A stretch of 29,134 nt of DNA from an uncultured Candidatus Peregrinibacteria bacterium (GCA_903882825.1 CAIRYL010000134.1:1-29134), one strand, 5' to 3'. Positions 17,201 to 24,393 are shown, numbered from the stretch's first letter. Numbers and translations are program-made. Notes: generated from the letters alone by a model not told the origin.

Positions 17201-18078
17201 CACAAGGACTTTCTCGAGTAGAAGAACTTTTTGAAGCTCGTACACCAAAAACACCAGCAGTGCTCGCAGATATTTGTGGACGTGTTCGTTTTGAAAGGCA
17301 AGATGAAGAAGTTATTGTACATATTCAAGCAGAAGAGCTAGGAGAAGATGTATACGCAGTGGATTCGACTGACAAAGTGATCGTAAAAGAAGGAGAAGAA
17401 ATTGCAGAAGGAAGAATTCTTCTCAAGGGTATTAATACTGTTCGAGCGAAATATGCAGGAGTAGTTTCTACTGTTCGAGAAAATGTTATTATTATCCGAC
17501 ATCGTCAAAAGGCGACTGCAAAATATACGTTTACCGGTCGAGAAAACTTTTTAATAGGAGATGGTGATCTGGTTCATCCAGGAGATCCTCTCACTCTTGG
17601 GCATTTTGATCTTCGAGAATTACTCAAACGTACGAGTTTTTTAACAGTTCAACGATATATTACGACAGAGGTACAAACTATTTATGCGTCTCAAGGGCAA
17701 ACTATTCATGATAAACATATTGAAGTAATTGTTCGAGAAATGTTCTCTCGTGTTCGAATTATTCATTCAAAAGATTTCCCAGAATTTATGGTGGGAGAAA
17801 TGGTGAATTATCATGCTATTTTAAACGCCGTAAAAAAACATCCGACAAAAAATCCTCCGCTGTACGAAAGGCTTCTTTTGGGGCTTACTCGTGTGGCACT
17901 TGCTACAGAATCATGGCTTTCTGCAGCTTCCTTCCAAGAAACCATTCGGGTTTTAGTAGATGCTGCAACAGTAGGAAAGGTCGATCCTCTTGACGGTTTA
18001 AAAGAAAACGTTATTATTGGAAAGCTCATTCCTGCGGGGTCAATGTGTCGTGAAGCTATTGAAGCATCAAAAAAATAA
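14248..18078 (+). CDS. rpoC: DNA-directed RNA polymerase subunit beta'
   Basis: RNA polymerase beta' subunit, 1276 aa. The N-terminal zinc site is Cys66, Cys68, Cys81 and Cys84 (CYCGKYK...CEKCGVEV). A Lys/Glu-rich coiled coil follows at about 150-230. The catalytic NADFDGDQMAVH loop carries the Mg-binding aspartates 527, 529 and 531. The second zinc site is formed by the Cys in EHDCGN and those in LDCRSERGVCQQC. The trigger loop is GEPGTQLTMRTFHMGG. The protein ends at the normal beta' C-terminus. The start ATG follows a C/T-rich leader, with no Shine-Dalgarno. The gene lies downstream of the SLH gene and leads into rpsL. Confidence 0.98.
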   Translation: MTATSNTPPKKDFSAVMLKIASPDKILQWSHGEVTKPETINYRTQRPELDGLFCERIFGPTKNWECYCGKYKRIRYKGVVCEKCGVEVTRAVVRRERMGHISLAVPVAHTWFLRSTPSRIGLLLDLSVKLLEQIVYFASYIVMSVHEDEKKTAHEELESQFKSYKAKIQDEYKIGENTLKVEIRDGQKKQKDLDEFEAQVAERIEELRDAHEKAKAEIERIQVGMVLTEVEYRNLSMKFGHVFRAGTGSESIRIMLEEIDLDKEILKLEEEKDSSSGQKQTKAMRNIRFLSSLQRAGIRPEWMILKELPVIPPDIRPMVQLDGGRFAASDLNDLYRRIINRNNRLKRLMTIGAPEVICRNEKRMLQEAIDTLINNSPRAGRAVFSTDRRKLRSLSDMLKGKQGRFRQNLLGKRVDYSGRSVIVVGPQLKLHQCGLPKEMALKLFKPFIIGKLIQREYSHNVKGAEKIIQSGEKVVWDILEEVTHDKYVLLNRAPTLHRLGIQAFAPVLVEGKAIQVHPLVCAAFNADFDGDQMAVHLPLSEKSQKEAKTVMLSSRNLLKPSSGDPVITPTQDIILGVYFLTQVHDGKKGEGSIFCDEKEAIYAYQTGNIDVQAKIKVPVRGALIETSVGRLLFNEVLPSELEFQNSTFRKKQVEALIFRIFSEIGVEATANTADAIKKIGFEYATLSGISIGAGDMLIPHERDAILEKSTAQVSKISDFFAKGIITANERYSHSIKVWAVAKNELTGVMIKNFEKYPENDIYYMIDSGARGNWGQITQLCGMKGLVANPGGKTIELPIKSNLKDGFSILEYFIATHGGRKGKSDTALKTAEAGYLTRRLVDSVQDVVVREHDCGNTTAYIITRKGSEALGVDFADRIFGRRLVAPVTNPETGEIIADAGEEITLNIAGIIHTSKCPEVSVRSVLDCRSERGVCQQCYGRDLGNNAEVKIGTPVGIIAAQSIGEPGTQLTMRTFHMGGVADAADITQGLSRVEELFEARTPKTPAVLADICGRVRFERQDEEVIVHIQAEELGEDVYAVDSTDKVIVKEGEEIAEGRILLKGINTVRAKYAGVVSTVRENVIIIRHRQKATAKYTFTGRENFLIGDGDLVHPGDPLTLGHFDLRELLKRTSFLTVQRYITTEVQTIYASQGQTIHDKHIEVIVREMFSRVRIIHSKDFPEFMVGEMVNYHAILNAVKKHPTKNPPLYERLLLGLTRVALATESWLSAASFQETIRVLVDAATVGKVDPLDGLKENVIIGKLIPAGSMCREAIEASKK

Positions 18079-18091
18079 GTTTTTTCTGATC

Positions 18092-18129
18092 TGTCTCGTT
18101 ACCAGAGACATATGAGATTTAAAAATCTC
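18092..18129 (+). promoter_or_regulatory. Tandem hairpins in the rpoC-rpsL spacer
   Basis: Two adjacent perfect hairpins are visible. The first pairs TGTCTC (18092-18097) with GAGACA (18105-18110) around a 7-nt loop. The second pairs GAGATTT (18114-18120) with AAATCTC (18123-18129) around two A residues. Neither is followed by a clean T-run, so they are more likely an RNA-processing or protein-binding element in the rpsL-rpsG leader than a terminator. This is inference from base pairing only. Confidence 0.45.
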
Positions 18130-18170
18130 TTCTCTTGTTTCCAAAAAGTTATTTCTCTTTCCTTTTTTCC

Positions 18171-18587
18171 ATGCCAACCATTAATCAAATTATTCGAAAA
18201 GGGCGCACAAAAGTCGTAAAAAAATCGAAATCCCCCGCCCTTCAAACTACTTTTAATACTCTGAAGAGTCGCCCAATGGAACTGAAAATTGGGGCACCTC
18301 AAAAAAGAGGAGTATGTGTAAAAGTAACGACCATGACTCCTAAAAAACCAAACTCTGCACTTCGAAAAATTGCTCGTGTTCGTTTAAATAATGGATTCGA
18401 GGTAAACGCATACATTGGAGGCGAAGGACACAACCTTCAAGAGCACTCCGTAGTACTGATTAGAGGAGGAAGAGTAAAAGATCTTCCGGGGGTACGGTAC
18501 CATATTGTTCGTGGTGCACTTGACCTAGAGGGTGTAAAAAAACGAAAACAAGGACGCTCAAAATATGGAGCAAAAAAACCAAAGTAA
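18171..18587 (+). CDS. rpsL: 30S ribosomal protein S12
   Basis: Ribosomal protein S12, 138 aa from ATG 18171 (MPTINQIIRKG, the canonical S12 beginning). The in-frame upstream ATG at 18135 is rejected because it adds a non-homologous stretch. S12 controls decoding accuracy in the A site. The accuracy loop TPKKPNSALRK has the Lys expected in streptomycin-sensitive ribosomes, and RGGRVKDLPGVRYH contains the conserved Asp that is methylthiolated in some bacteria. The start is preceded by a T/C-rich tract. rpsG follows after 18 bp, as in the str operon, but no fusA or tuf follows in this window. Confidence 0.98.
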   Translation: MPTINQIIRKGRTKVVKKSKSPALQTTFNTLKSRPMELKIGAPQKRGVCVKVTTMTPKKPNSALRKIARVRLNNGFEVNAYIGGEGHNLQEHSVVLIRGGRVKDLPGVRYHIVRGALDLEGVKKRKQGRSKYGAKKPK

Positions 18588-18605
18588 TTTTTATTTTTTA
18601 TTCGT

Positions 18606-19067
18606 ATGAAAACCAAACAGTACGCACAATATTCTGCCCCTGATTCTTCTCCACTCATTGAGAAGTTCATAAACTCTCTCATGAAAGATGGGAAAAAGCT
18701 TTTGGCGCGAAGAATTTTTTCAGAAATGCTAGAAGTTATTGGAAAAAGGGAGAAAGAAAAAAATCCTTTAGAAGTATTTGATTTAGCACTTCGCAATATT
18801 ATGCCAAATATTGAAGTCCGCGCAAAACGTGTAGGAGGTGCAGTGTATCAAATTCCAGTAGAAGTTGCCCCTAAAAGACAACAAACGCTTGCAATTCGAT
18901 GGGTTTTAGCAAACTGCAGAAAGGGACGTGGAAGACCTATGGGAGATAGACTCGCAAATGAAGTATTGGCAGCTTCTAAAAATGAAGGAAGTTCCATTAA
19001 AAAACGGGAAGACGTGCATAAAATGGCACAAGCGAATAAAGCATACGCTCATATGGCTCGATACTAG
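18606..19067 (+). CDS. rpsG: 30S ribosomal protein S7
   Basis: Ribosomal protein S7, 153 aa, the primary binder of the 3' major domain of 16S rRNA. Family signatures: IEKFINSLMKDGKK near the N-terminus, RVGGAVYQIPVEV, RQQTLAIRWVLANCRK and KREDVHKMAQANKAYAH near the end. The length is normal for bacterial S7. It lies 18 bp after rpsL and is closed by a strong terminator, so it ends the rpoB-to-rpsG cluster. The leader before its ATG is T-rich with no Shine-Dalgarno. Confidence 0.98.
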   Translation: MKTKQYAQYSAPDSSPLIEKFINSLMKDGKKLLARRIFSEMLEVIGKREKEKNPLEVFDLALRNIMPNIEVRAKRVGGAVYQIPVEVAPKRQQTLAIRWVLANCRKGRGRPMGDRLANEVLAASKNEGSSIKKREDVHKMAQANKAYAHMARY

Positions 19068-19090
19068 TTTTTTAAATCTCCTCAAAAATT

Positions 19091-19123
19091 AAAAAGAATC
19101 TCATTCTCGGGGTTCTTTTTTTT
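19091..19123. terminator. Bidirectional intrinsic terminator between rpsG and the zinc-ribbon gene
   Basis: The left arm AAAAAGAATC (19091-19100) pairs with GGTTCTTTTT (19111-19120), including one G-T pair, and two further inner pairs are possible. A T-run follows on the plus strand to 19123, and the A-rich left flank gives a U-run on the minus strand. It ends the rpsG transcript and also serves the convergent zinc-ribbon gene, whose stop codon begins inside it. Confidence 0.85.
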
Positions 19124-19589
19124 AGTACACTTCTTTTTGGTAGCAGTCTTTACAGAGAATAATTTCAGGTTTTTGAGGAGAATAGCTGGTTTTTACTAAT
19201 TTTTTACAGCGTCCACAAACGCCTTCGTATAATTTTAGAGGATTTCTTTTTGCCATTCGTGTGGTATGTCGACAAGAAGGACAATTTTGAGGAATCGGAA
19301 TTTTTAATTTTTTATAAAAAGAAATTTCTGGAAGAATAATTTTGAAATTTTTCCCACAATGACATTCAAATATTTCCGTACTGAGTGTGTCTGAAATCTC
19401 TTGCGTATCGTTTGGTATCACACATGTCTGAGGGATTAATTCTTTTTTTGGTTCTTCATACCACCGAAATCCCTGAGAAATAGCGCTTGTAAAAGATAGA
19501 GGGAAAGCATCCATTGCCATTGTTTCGTTATAACCAAAAGGACAAAGAGCAATAGGAAAAAATTCACCATATTCTCCAGTTTTCCGCAT
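19122..19589 (-). CDS. Downstream part of the UGA-interrupted Cys-rich zinc-ribbon gene
   Basis: This 155-codon frame is the C-terminal part of a longer gene. It lies in the same frame as the 386-codon part upstream and is separated from it only by UGA and seven sense codons. It starts MRKTGEYGEFFP and ends in a zinc-ribbon module with four CxxC-type pairs (FECHC, NCPSCR, GVCGRC, ILCKDC) that closely matches the C-terminus of the intact paralog at 26114-27775. Both proteins end in VY. Either it is the remnant of a nonsense-mutated gene, it is reached by UGA readthrough, or it is translated separately from the ATG at 19589. Confidence 0.75.
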   Translation of the reverse strand: MRKTGEYGEFFPIALCPFGYNETMAMDAFPLSFTSAISQGFRWYEEPKKELIPQTCVIPNDTQEISDTLSTEIFECHCGKNFKIILPEISFYKKLKIPIPQNCPSCRHTTRMAKRNPLKLYEGVCGRCKKLVKTSYSPQKPEIILCKDCYQKEVY

Positions 19590-19610
19590 GTGGGTAAGAA
19601 TTTTTTCCTT

Positions 19611-19613
19611 TCA
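19611..19613 (-). other. In-frame UGA splitting the zinc-ribbon gene
   Basis: On the minus strand the frame reads ...EYWV-UGA-KEKILTHM.... The intact paralog aligns here without a gap (EYFALRERLVEKM) and has Leu at the UGA position. A single T-to-G change from TTA would create it. No frameshift is needed. UGA is a stop elsewhere in this window. Confidence 0.9.
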
Positions 19614-20771
19614 TACCCAGTATTCCGATTCGGAATATTTTTTATTTAAGATACAAAATTTTTGTTTTTTCAATCCTACACAGCCAAAACAGTGGGATGA
19701 ACTAAAGCATTCCGCACAATACTCACAATTATTCATGTTACTTTGGCAGTTTACACAAAACTTAAGATTGTATACTTGGTCACCACACGAACAAGACTGA
19801 TACAACAGTTCTGCCTTATTCCCCCATGAATTATAATCCACACTTGTTTTTACTCCTAAACTCAGCTTTGCGCAGTAAGCACAATCTTCTAAATCAACAC
19901 TATCAAAACAATTATGAGAATTTTTAGAATGGAAAAGATGATCTCCCGTACTATTTTCATTGTGCTCCCCTTTTATATTTTTATGAGGTTGAGTACGAAA
20001 AAATCGGAGACACTCATTTTGAATTTTTTCTCTTCCCACTTTTGTAGAGAGGAAAAATTTAATTTTCCATTTCTCATACTCTTCTTTTGAATATTGTTTA
20101 TTAAAAATCATATACTGTTTTTGGCGTTGATTTATGCAACCAATACAGTGCGCGCAAGATATACAATTTTCTAAAAAATAGCTTTCTTGACAGCTTTGAC
20201 AGTCTTTTGAATAAAAGAGCTCATAACATTTTGTACAATCCACGCACTCGTAACACCATTCACATTCGTAACATACAGAACAATCAGCCACAGCATTACA
20301 TTTTTTTAAGAGGTTTGAATACAAACATCCTTCACAATAATCGCTCTCCGCAATGAGATAACAATTTTTAACATAGGCAGTACAGTTATTATATTCGCTA
20401 TTTTGGGTGGTTCCTATCGTATTAAAAAGGGAAAGATGAGGAGTTTTATTTTTTAAAGTTGCATATTGCTCAAAAAATGGTTTTTTAAAATCAAAGTCTT
20501 GTCCGTATGCCAAACCATCCCAACCGTCACCCCACCAAGATTCCGGGCTATACACGGGGAATGGTTGATGTTGATGATATTGAGAAAGTGTTGTTTTACC
20601 CGTAAAATTACAAGTTCTGTAGTACAGTGTTTTTGGATTTCTCTCCATAAAACGCCGAATAAGACGACATTCTGGACAATTTTTAGGAGGAGGAACCCCC
20701 ATTTTTTTATAAAACTCAGTATCCCAATCTGTATTTTTAAATTCTTTTTGGCATTGAAGACAGATATTCAT
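19611..20771 (-). CDS. Upstream part of the UGA-interrupted Cys-rich zinc-ribbon protein
   Basis: A 386-aa frame; with the downstream part the reading frame spans 549 sense codons plus the UGA, close to the 553 aa of the intact paralog. An N-terminal zinc-ribbon module resembling the zf-trcl type has Cys4, Cys7, Cys32 and Cys35 (NCPECR), but its second zinc site has lost three of four cysteines (VYSPESWW where the paralog has VYCVQCWW). A central array runs from Cys137 to Cys212, with 17 cysteines all at multiples of three residues. Two repeats follow of the motif CxxC-x-GL/NQ...FNKQYSKEEY or ILNKKYSESEY. Function is unknown; the protein probably binds metal. It lies 5 bp after hisA and is likely co-transcribed with it. 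Confidence 0.8.
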   Translation of the reverse strand: MNICLQCQKEFKNTDWDTEFYKKMGVPPPKNCPECRLIRRFMERNPKTLYYRTCNFTGKTTLSQYHQHQPFPVYSPESWWGDGWDGLAYGQDFDFKKPFFEQYATLKNKTPHLSLFNTIGTTQNSEYNNCTAYVKNCYLIAESDYCEGCLYSNLLKKCNAVADCSVCYECEWCYECVDCTKCYELFYSKDCQSCQESYFLENCISCAHCIGCINQRQKQYMIFNKQYSKEEYEKWKIKFFLSTKVGREKIQNECLRFFRTQPHKNIKGEHNENSTGDHLFHSKNSHNCFDSVDLEDCAYCAKLSLGVKTSVDYNSWGNKAELLYQSCSCGDQVYNLKFCVNCQSNMNNCEYCAECFSSSHCFGCVGLKKQKFCILNKKYSESEYWV

Positions 20772-20776
20772 ATTTT

Positions 20777-21505
20777 TTATAATAAAAAATCTTCTGCAGT
20801 TATTTTATTTTCATAAAATGCTTTTCCAAAAATAACACCTTTTACACCTATTTTCGCTAATTCATCCATATCTTTTTTACCAGAAACCCCGCCAGAGGCA
20901 ATAATATCTATTTTTGGAAATTTTTTACAAAGTTTTTGAAAAATCTCAAGCGGTGGCCCACACAGAGTTCCATCGGTGGCAATATCAGTAAAAATAAGAG
21001 TTTTAAGAGCATGGTTTTGTTGAAGATATTCTATAAAATCTTCGGGAGGAGTATGTGAAACAGATTCCCATCCATGTGTTGCCACTTTTCCTTCTTTTGA
21101 ATCCACTCCGACTACTACTTTTTCACTCCCAAAAAGATGGAAACAAGAGGTTAAAAATTCTGGATTTTGTAATGCGCTCGTTCCTAAAATAATACGAGAA
21201 ACCCCAATAGAAAAAAGGAGCTCGGCATCTGCAATATTTCGGATCCCACCCCCTACCTCAACAGGAACAGATGAATTTTTTATAATCTGCGAAATGGTAG
21301 CTACATTTATAGGATAGCCTGCTTTTGCGCCATCGAGATCCACCACATGTATTCCGTACGCAAATGTAGAAAAAGTTTTGGCAAGATTCTCAACAGAAAA
21401 TTGATCTCCATAATTTGTTTCCTGTGCATAATCTCCTTTTAAAAGCCTCACTGGCTTTCCCGCTCGTATATCTATGGCAGGCCAAATTTGAAAAGTGGAA
21501 TCCAT
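20777..21505 (-). CDS. hisA: Phosphoribosylformimino-AICAR ribotide isomerase (histidine biosynthesis)
   Basis: HisA, 242 aa, a TIM-barrel enzyme that isomerises ProFAR to PRFAR in the fourth step of histidine synthesis. The N-terminal AIDIRAGKPVRL has the catalytic Asp12. Also visible are VVDLDGA, EVGGGIR, ILGTSAL, the TDIATDGTL motif (Asp174, Asp178) and the phosphate-binding ASGGVSG and GVIFGKAFY. These fit HisA; HisF would begin with a different N-terminal Asp/Cys motif. No other histidine gene is visible. The zinc-ribbon gene follows at 5 bp. The gene is preceded by an 88-bp AT-rich gap after pyk. Confidence 0.93.
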   Translation of the reverse strand: MDSTFQIWPAIDIRAGKPVRLLKGDYAQETNYGDQFSVENLAKTFSTFAYGIHVVDLDGAKAGYPINVATISQIIKNSSVPVEVGGGIRNIADAELLFSIGVSRIILGTSALQNPEFLTSCFHLFGSEKVVVGVDSKEGKVATHGWESVSHTPPEDFIEYLQQNHALKTLIFTDIATDGTLCGPPLEIFQKLCKKFPKIDIIASGGVSGKKDMDELAKIGVKGVIFGKAFYENKITAEDFLL

Positions 21506-21593
21506 TATAAAAATTTTGAAAATTCCTAAAATCTAGAATATTTTTAAAAAGAAGAACAAGTAATTTCCTAAATTATAATTTTTTAAAAAATAC

Positions 21594-22619
21594 TCAATCT
21601 TCAGAATAAATTTTCATTTTTACAGGAGATTCAGAGGCAGATACCAAAATACTCCTCATTATTTTTATTGTTTCTACCGGATATTTCCCTTTTCCTGTTT
21701 CTGCTGAAAGCATCACTGCGCTTGCACCTTGCCATACCGCAATGGCAACATCTGTAATTTCCGCTCTGGTAGGACGAGGATTCCCAATCATAGATTCCAT
21801 CATTTCTGTAGCCACTACACAAAAAATCCCATGTTTTTGACACACGAGCACTAATTCTGCTTGTTTTCCTGGAAGATCTGCGAACGGAGTTTCTACGCCC
21901 AAGTCTCCTCTGGCAACCATAATTCCATCTGCTATTTGTGCAATTTTTTCACGATTGTTATATCCCGTAATATTTTCTATTTTTGCCCATATTTTTACAT
22001 TTGGTTTTCCTGCCTTTTTACATATTTCTTTCACTTCTGCAATACATTCCGCATCCCGTGCAAATGAAAGGGCAATAATATCAATCCCTTCTGCCAGTCC
22101 AAATTCAATATCTTCTCTATCTGAAGCCGTAAGAGTTGGGAGTGATACATTTTTCCCAATAAGATTTACGTGTTGACGAGATTCAAGCGTTCCAGGATAA
22201 ATTACTTGCGTTACCACTTCTGTATTATGAATTTCCAGTACTCGAACAATAATAAGCCCAGAATTGATAGAAATCTCATCTCCTACGGAAACATCAGTAT
22301 GGAAACCTGCATGATTTACAAAAATAATTTGTTCTGCAAGATTTACATTTTCCAGTTTAGTGGTGAGGGTGAGCCAAGAATTTGCACTGAGTACTATTTT
22401 TTCTGAAAGATCTCCGGTACGCATTTCTGGACCTTTAGTATCCAAAACAATAGGAATAAGAGGGGTTGTTTCCCTAATATTTTTTATAACATTTCCATGC
22501 CAAGCATGATTCCCATGAGAAAAATTTAAGCGGAAATGAGTAACCCCCGCAGAAACTAATCCTTCAAGAATTTTTGGCGATTCACTCGCCGGACCAACGG
22601 TCGCAACAATTCCAGTCAT
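21594..22619 (-). CDS. pyk: Short pyruvate kinase lacking the C-terminal regulatory domain
   Basis: Pyruvate kinase converts phosphoenolpyruvate and ADP to pyruvate and ATP. Core motifs are intact: IVATVGPAS and FRLNFSHG at the start, LDTKGPEMRTG, WAKIENITGY, MVARGDLGVE, and ATEMMESMIGNPRPTRAEITDVA ending in MLSAETGKGKYP. The protein is 341 aa, whereas most bacterial enzymes are about 470. It stops right after the last barrel helices, so the C domain that carries the allosteric effector site is missing. After the TGA stop only six codons precede a TAA, so no hidden C domain follows. The enzyme should be catalytic but without classical FBP/AMP control. Confidence 0.92.
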   Translation of the reverse strand: MTGIVATVGPASESPKILEGLVSAGVTHFRLNFSHGNHAWHGNVIKNIRETTPLIPIVLDTKGPEMRTGDLSEKIVLSANSWLTLTTKLENVNLAEQIIFVNHAGFHTDVSVGDEISINSGLIIVRVLEIHNTEVVTQVIYPGTLESRQHVNLIGKNVSLPTLTASDREDIEFGLAEGIDIIALSFARDAECIAEVKEICKKAGKPNVKIWAKIENITGYNNREKIAQIADGIMVARGDLGVETPFADLPGKQAELVLVCQKHGIFCVVATEMMESMIGNPRPTRAEITDVAIAVWQGASAVMLSAETGKGKYPVETIKIMRSILVSASESPVKMKIYSED

Positions 22620-22684
22620 AATAATTTGTAAAAATAAATAGCAAAAGAAAGACTAGCGTATTTTAAAAAATAAAAAAAGGATAT

Positions 22685-23650
22685 TTATAAAAGTCCAATT
22701 CTCTGTTTTACCATTTCCAATTTTTGACGAGCGATATGATTTGCTTTTTCTGCACCTATTTTCATTATTTCTTGAATATACTCAGGATTTTCTTGAAATA
22801 ATTTTCGTTTTTCCCACAGAGGACTCAGTGTGTGTTTTACGGCATCGAACAGTATGTTTTTTGCCTCTCCGTAGCCCATTCCCCCATTTTTATATTTTTG
22901 CCGTAATGGTTCTAAATCGGATGCCGATAAAAATAAACGTGCCAGCTGGAAAACGGTGCAAGTATCTGGATTTTTTGGCTCTGATACGGGAATAGAGTCG
23001 GTAACAATTCCCATAATTATTTTTTTTATCTCATTTTCTGTTGCAAATACGGGAATAATATTTCCATAACTTTTGCTCATTTTTTGACCATCCGTTCCGG
23101 GAATAATTCCTGTTTCTTCCGCAATAACCGGTTCTGGAAGAAGAAATGTATCTCCAAAAAGTGTGTTAAATTTTTGAGCAATATCACGCGCCATTTCGAG
23201 ATGTTGTTTTTGATCTTTTCCAACCGGAACAAAATGTGGTTCGTAGAGTAAAATATCCGCTGTCATGAGAATTGGATAGGTAAAAAGCCCCGCGGAAGCC
23301 TCTATCCCTTTTGCTTTTTTGTCTTTAAACGAGTGGGCTCTTTCTAAAAGACCCAGTGGCGTTATACATGATAAAATCCAGGAAAGCTCACTATGAGCAG
23401 AAACATCACTTTGGCGGAAAAAAAGTGTTTTTTGGGGATCCAAACCACACGCCAAAAGATCTCCTATGAGATTGAAAATAGAACTTTTAAGACGTTTTTG
23501 GTCTTGCACGGTTGTAAACGCATGAAGATCTGCTAAAAAAAGAACCGATTCGTCATAGGTGTGTGCCAAACGTAACGCAGGCAATACCGCCCCAAAATAG
23601 TTCCCTAAATGCAATGTGCCAGAGGGCTGAATACCCGTAAGAATACGCAT
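22685..23650 (-). CDS. trpS: Tryptophanyl-tRNA synthetase
   Basis: Class I aminoacyl-tRNA synthetase charging tRNA-Trp, 321 aa from ATG 23650. The longer frame from 23698 adds 16 non-homologous residues. The HIGH-type motif is PSGTLHLGNYFGA (His14-Asn17), and the KMSKS loop is at residues 190-194, followed by YGN. FLADLHAFT and PILMTADILLY are also typical. The length matches bacterial TrpRS. It stands alone, with pyk 65 bp downstream on the same strand. Its leader is T-rich without a Shine-Dalgarno site. Confidence 0.97.
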   Translation of the reverse strand: MRILTGIQPSGTLHLGNYFGAVLPALRLAHTYDESVLFLADLHAFTTVQDQKRLKSSIFNLIGDLLACGLDPQKTLFFRQSDVSAHSELSWILSCITPLGLLERAHSFKDKKAKGIEASAGLFTYPILMTADILLYEPHFVPVGKDQKQHLEMARDIAQKFNTLFGDTFLLPEPVIAEETGIIPGTDGQKMSKSYGNIIPVFATENEIKKIIMGIVTDSIPVSEPKNPDTCTVFQLARLFLSASDLEPLRQKYKNGGMGYGEAKNILFDAVKHTLSPLWEKRKLFQENPEYIQEIMKIGAEKANHIARQKLEMVKQRIGLL

Positions 23651-23749
23651 ACCAAAACAAAAATATACATTTAATATTGTTTCAAAAAATATTGACAAAA
23701 GAAAGAAGAAAGCCCAAAGTGCCGACCTATTTTAAAAACCACTTATTAT

Positions 23750-24343
23750 ATGGCTAAATCACTAAAAATGCCATTGCCAAGTATAAAAAGCATAAGGTTA
23801 GAATATTACCAAAAGGTGGAAAGTGATAACCCTGATGTACATTTTGACTATCCTACTCCCACAAATAAGAGAACTATGATTACAAATGAGACCAGAGCTA
23901 ATGCACATAAAAAACCAAATAATTCTCGCATCCGTAAATCAGGAAGATTGGCAATATTACAAAAAGAAAGAAATGTATTCATACAAATCGAGGAATTAAG
24001 GAGAAAAATGCAGAGAGTTCTTCGTGGGAAACAAACAGGAATAAGCATCGTTGATATTCAGGAACAGGCAGATGAAGAAGCTATCGTTTCTTTAGAGAGA
24101 CTTTCAAGAAAAGATGGAAAATGGAAAATGACGATAAAAAACATTAAAGATCTTATGGAAAAATTAATGAATGAAATATATTTGCAAAATAAAACCGCCA
24201 CATTAATACCGGACTGGAAAATAGAGCAGATGAGAATAAATTTGCAAAATAAAGCCAAAACACCAATACCTGACTGGAAAATACAACTGATGAAAATGAA
24301 AAAAAATCTGAAACCCCAAAAAAGTGATGGGAAGGAGAAATAA
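23750..24343 (+). CDS. Hypothetical basic protein with a C-terminal 20-residue repeat
   Basis: A 197-aa highly charged, Lys/Arg-rich protein that I do not recognise. It has no signal peptide or membrane segment. Residues 65-145 are helical and probably coiled coil. The C-terminal part holds two copies of a 20-residue unit with the core LQNK...PDWKIxxM, encoded by a 60-bp tandem repeat. It is the only plus-strand gene in the right third, divergent from trpS and convergent with murI. A TTGACA at 23692 could be a -35 box, but no -10 box lies at the right distance. The AAA-rich codon use and the purine-rich leader differ from neighbours, so it may be a recent or lineage-specific gene. Confidence 0.6.
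   Translation: MAKSLKMPLPSIKSIRLEYYQKVESDNPDVHFDYPTPTNKRTMITNETRANAHKKPNNSRIRKSGRLAILQKERNVFIQIEELRRKMQRVLRGKQTGISIVDIQEQADEEAIVSLERLSRKDGKWKMTIKNIKDLMEKLMNEIYLQNKTATLIPDWKIEQMRINLQNKAKTPIPDWKIQLMKMKKNLKPQKSDGKEK
24181..24300 (+). repeat. Two 60-bp tandem repeat units inside a coding region
   Basis: Units 24181-24240 and 24241-24300 both start tttgcaaaat and share gactggaaaata. They keep the reading frame and encode two 20-residue repeats. A shorter, diverged unit may extend just before and after. Confidence 0.85.
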
Positions 24344-24393
24344 AAAATATTGAGAATCAGTCTTTAAAAATTTCCTTCATGTATATCGCTTTT

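Noticed and set aside
19611..19613. Selenocysteine or UGA=Gly/Trp recoding
   Set aside because: The paralog has Leu there, not Cys or Gly, no clear SECIS-like stem follows, and UGA ends at least four other genes here, two in ATGA overlaps and one at the exact end of the paralog.
19587..19640. Frameshift as the cause of the split zinc-ribbon gene
   Set aside because: Both halves are in the same frame and align to the paralog without gaps; only the UGA interrupts.
23692..23697. Consensus TTGACA upstream of the orphan gene as a full promoter
   Set aside because: The region 17 bp downstream is GC-containing with no -10-like hexamer; a -35 box alone is not enough.
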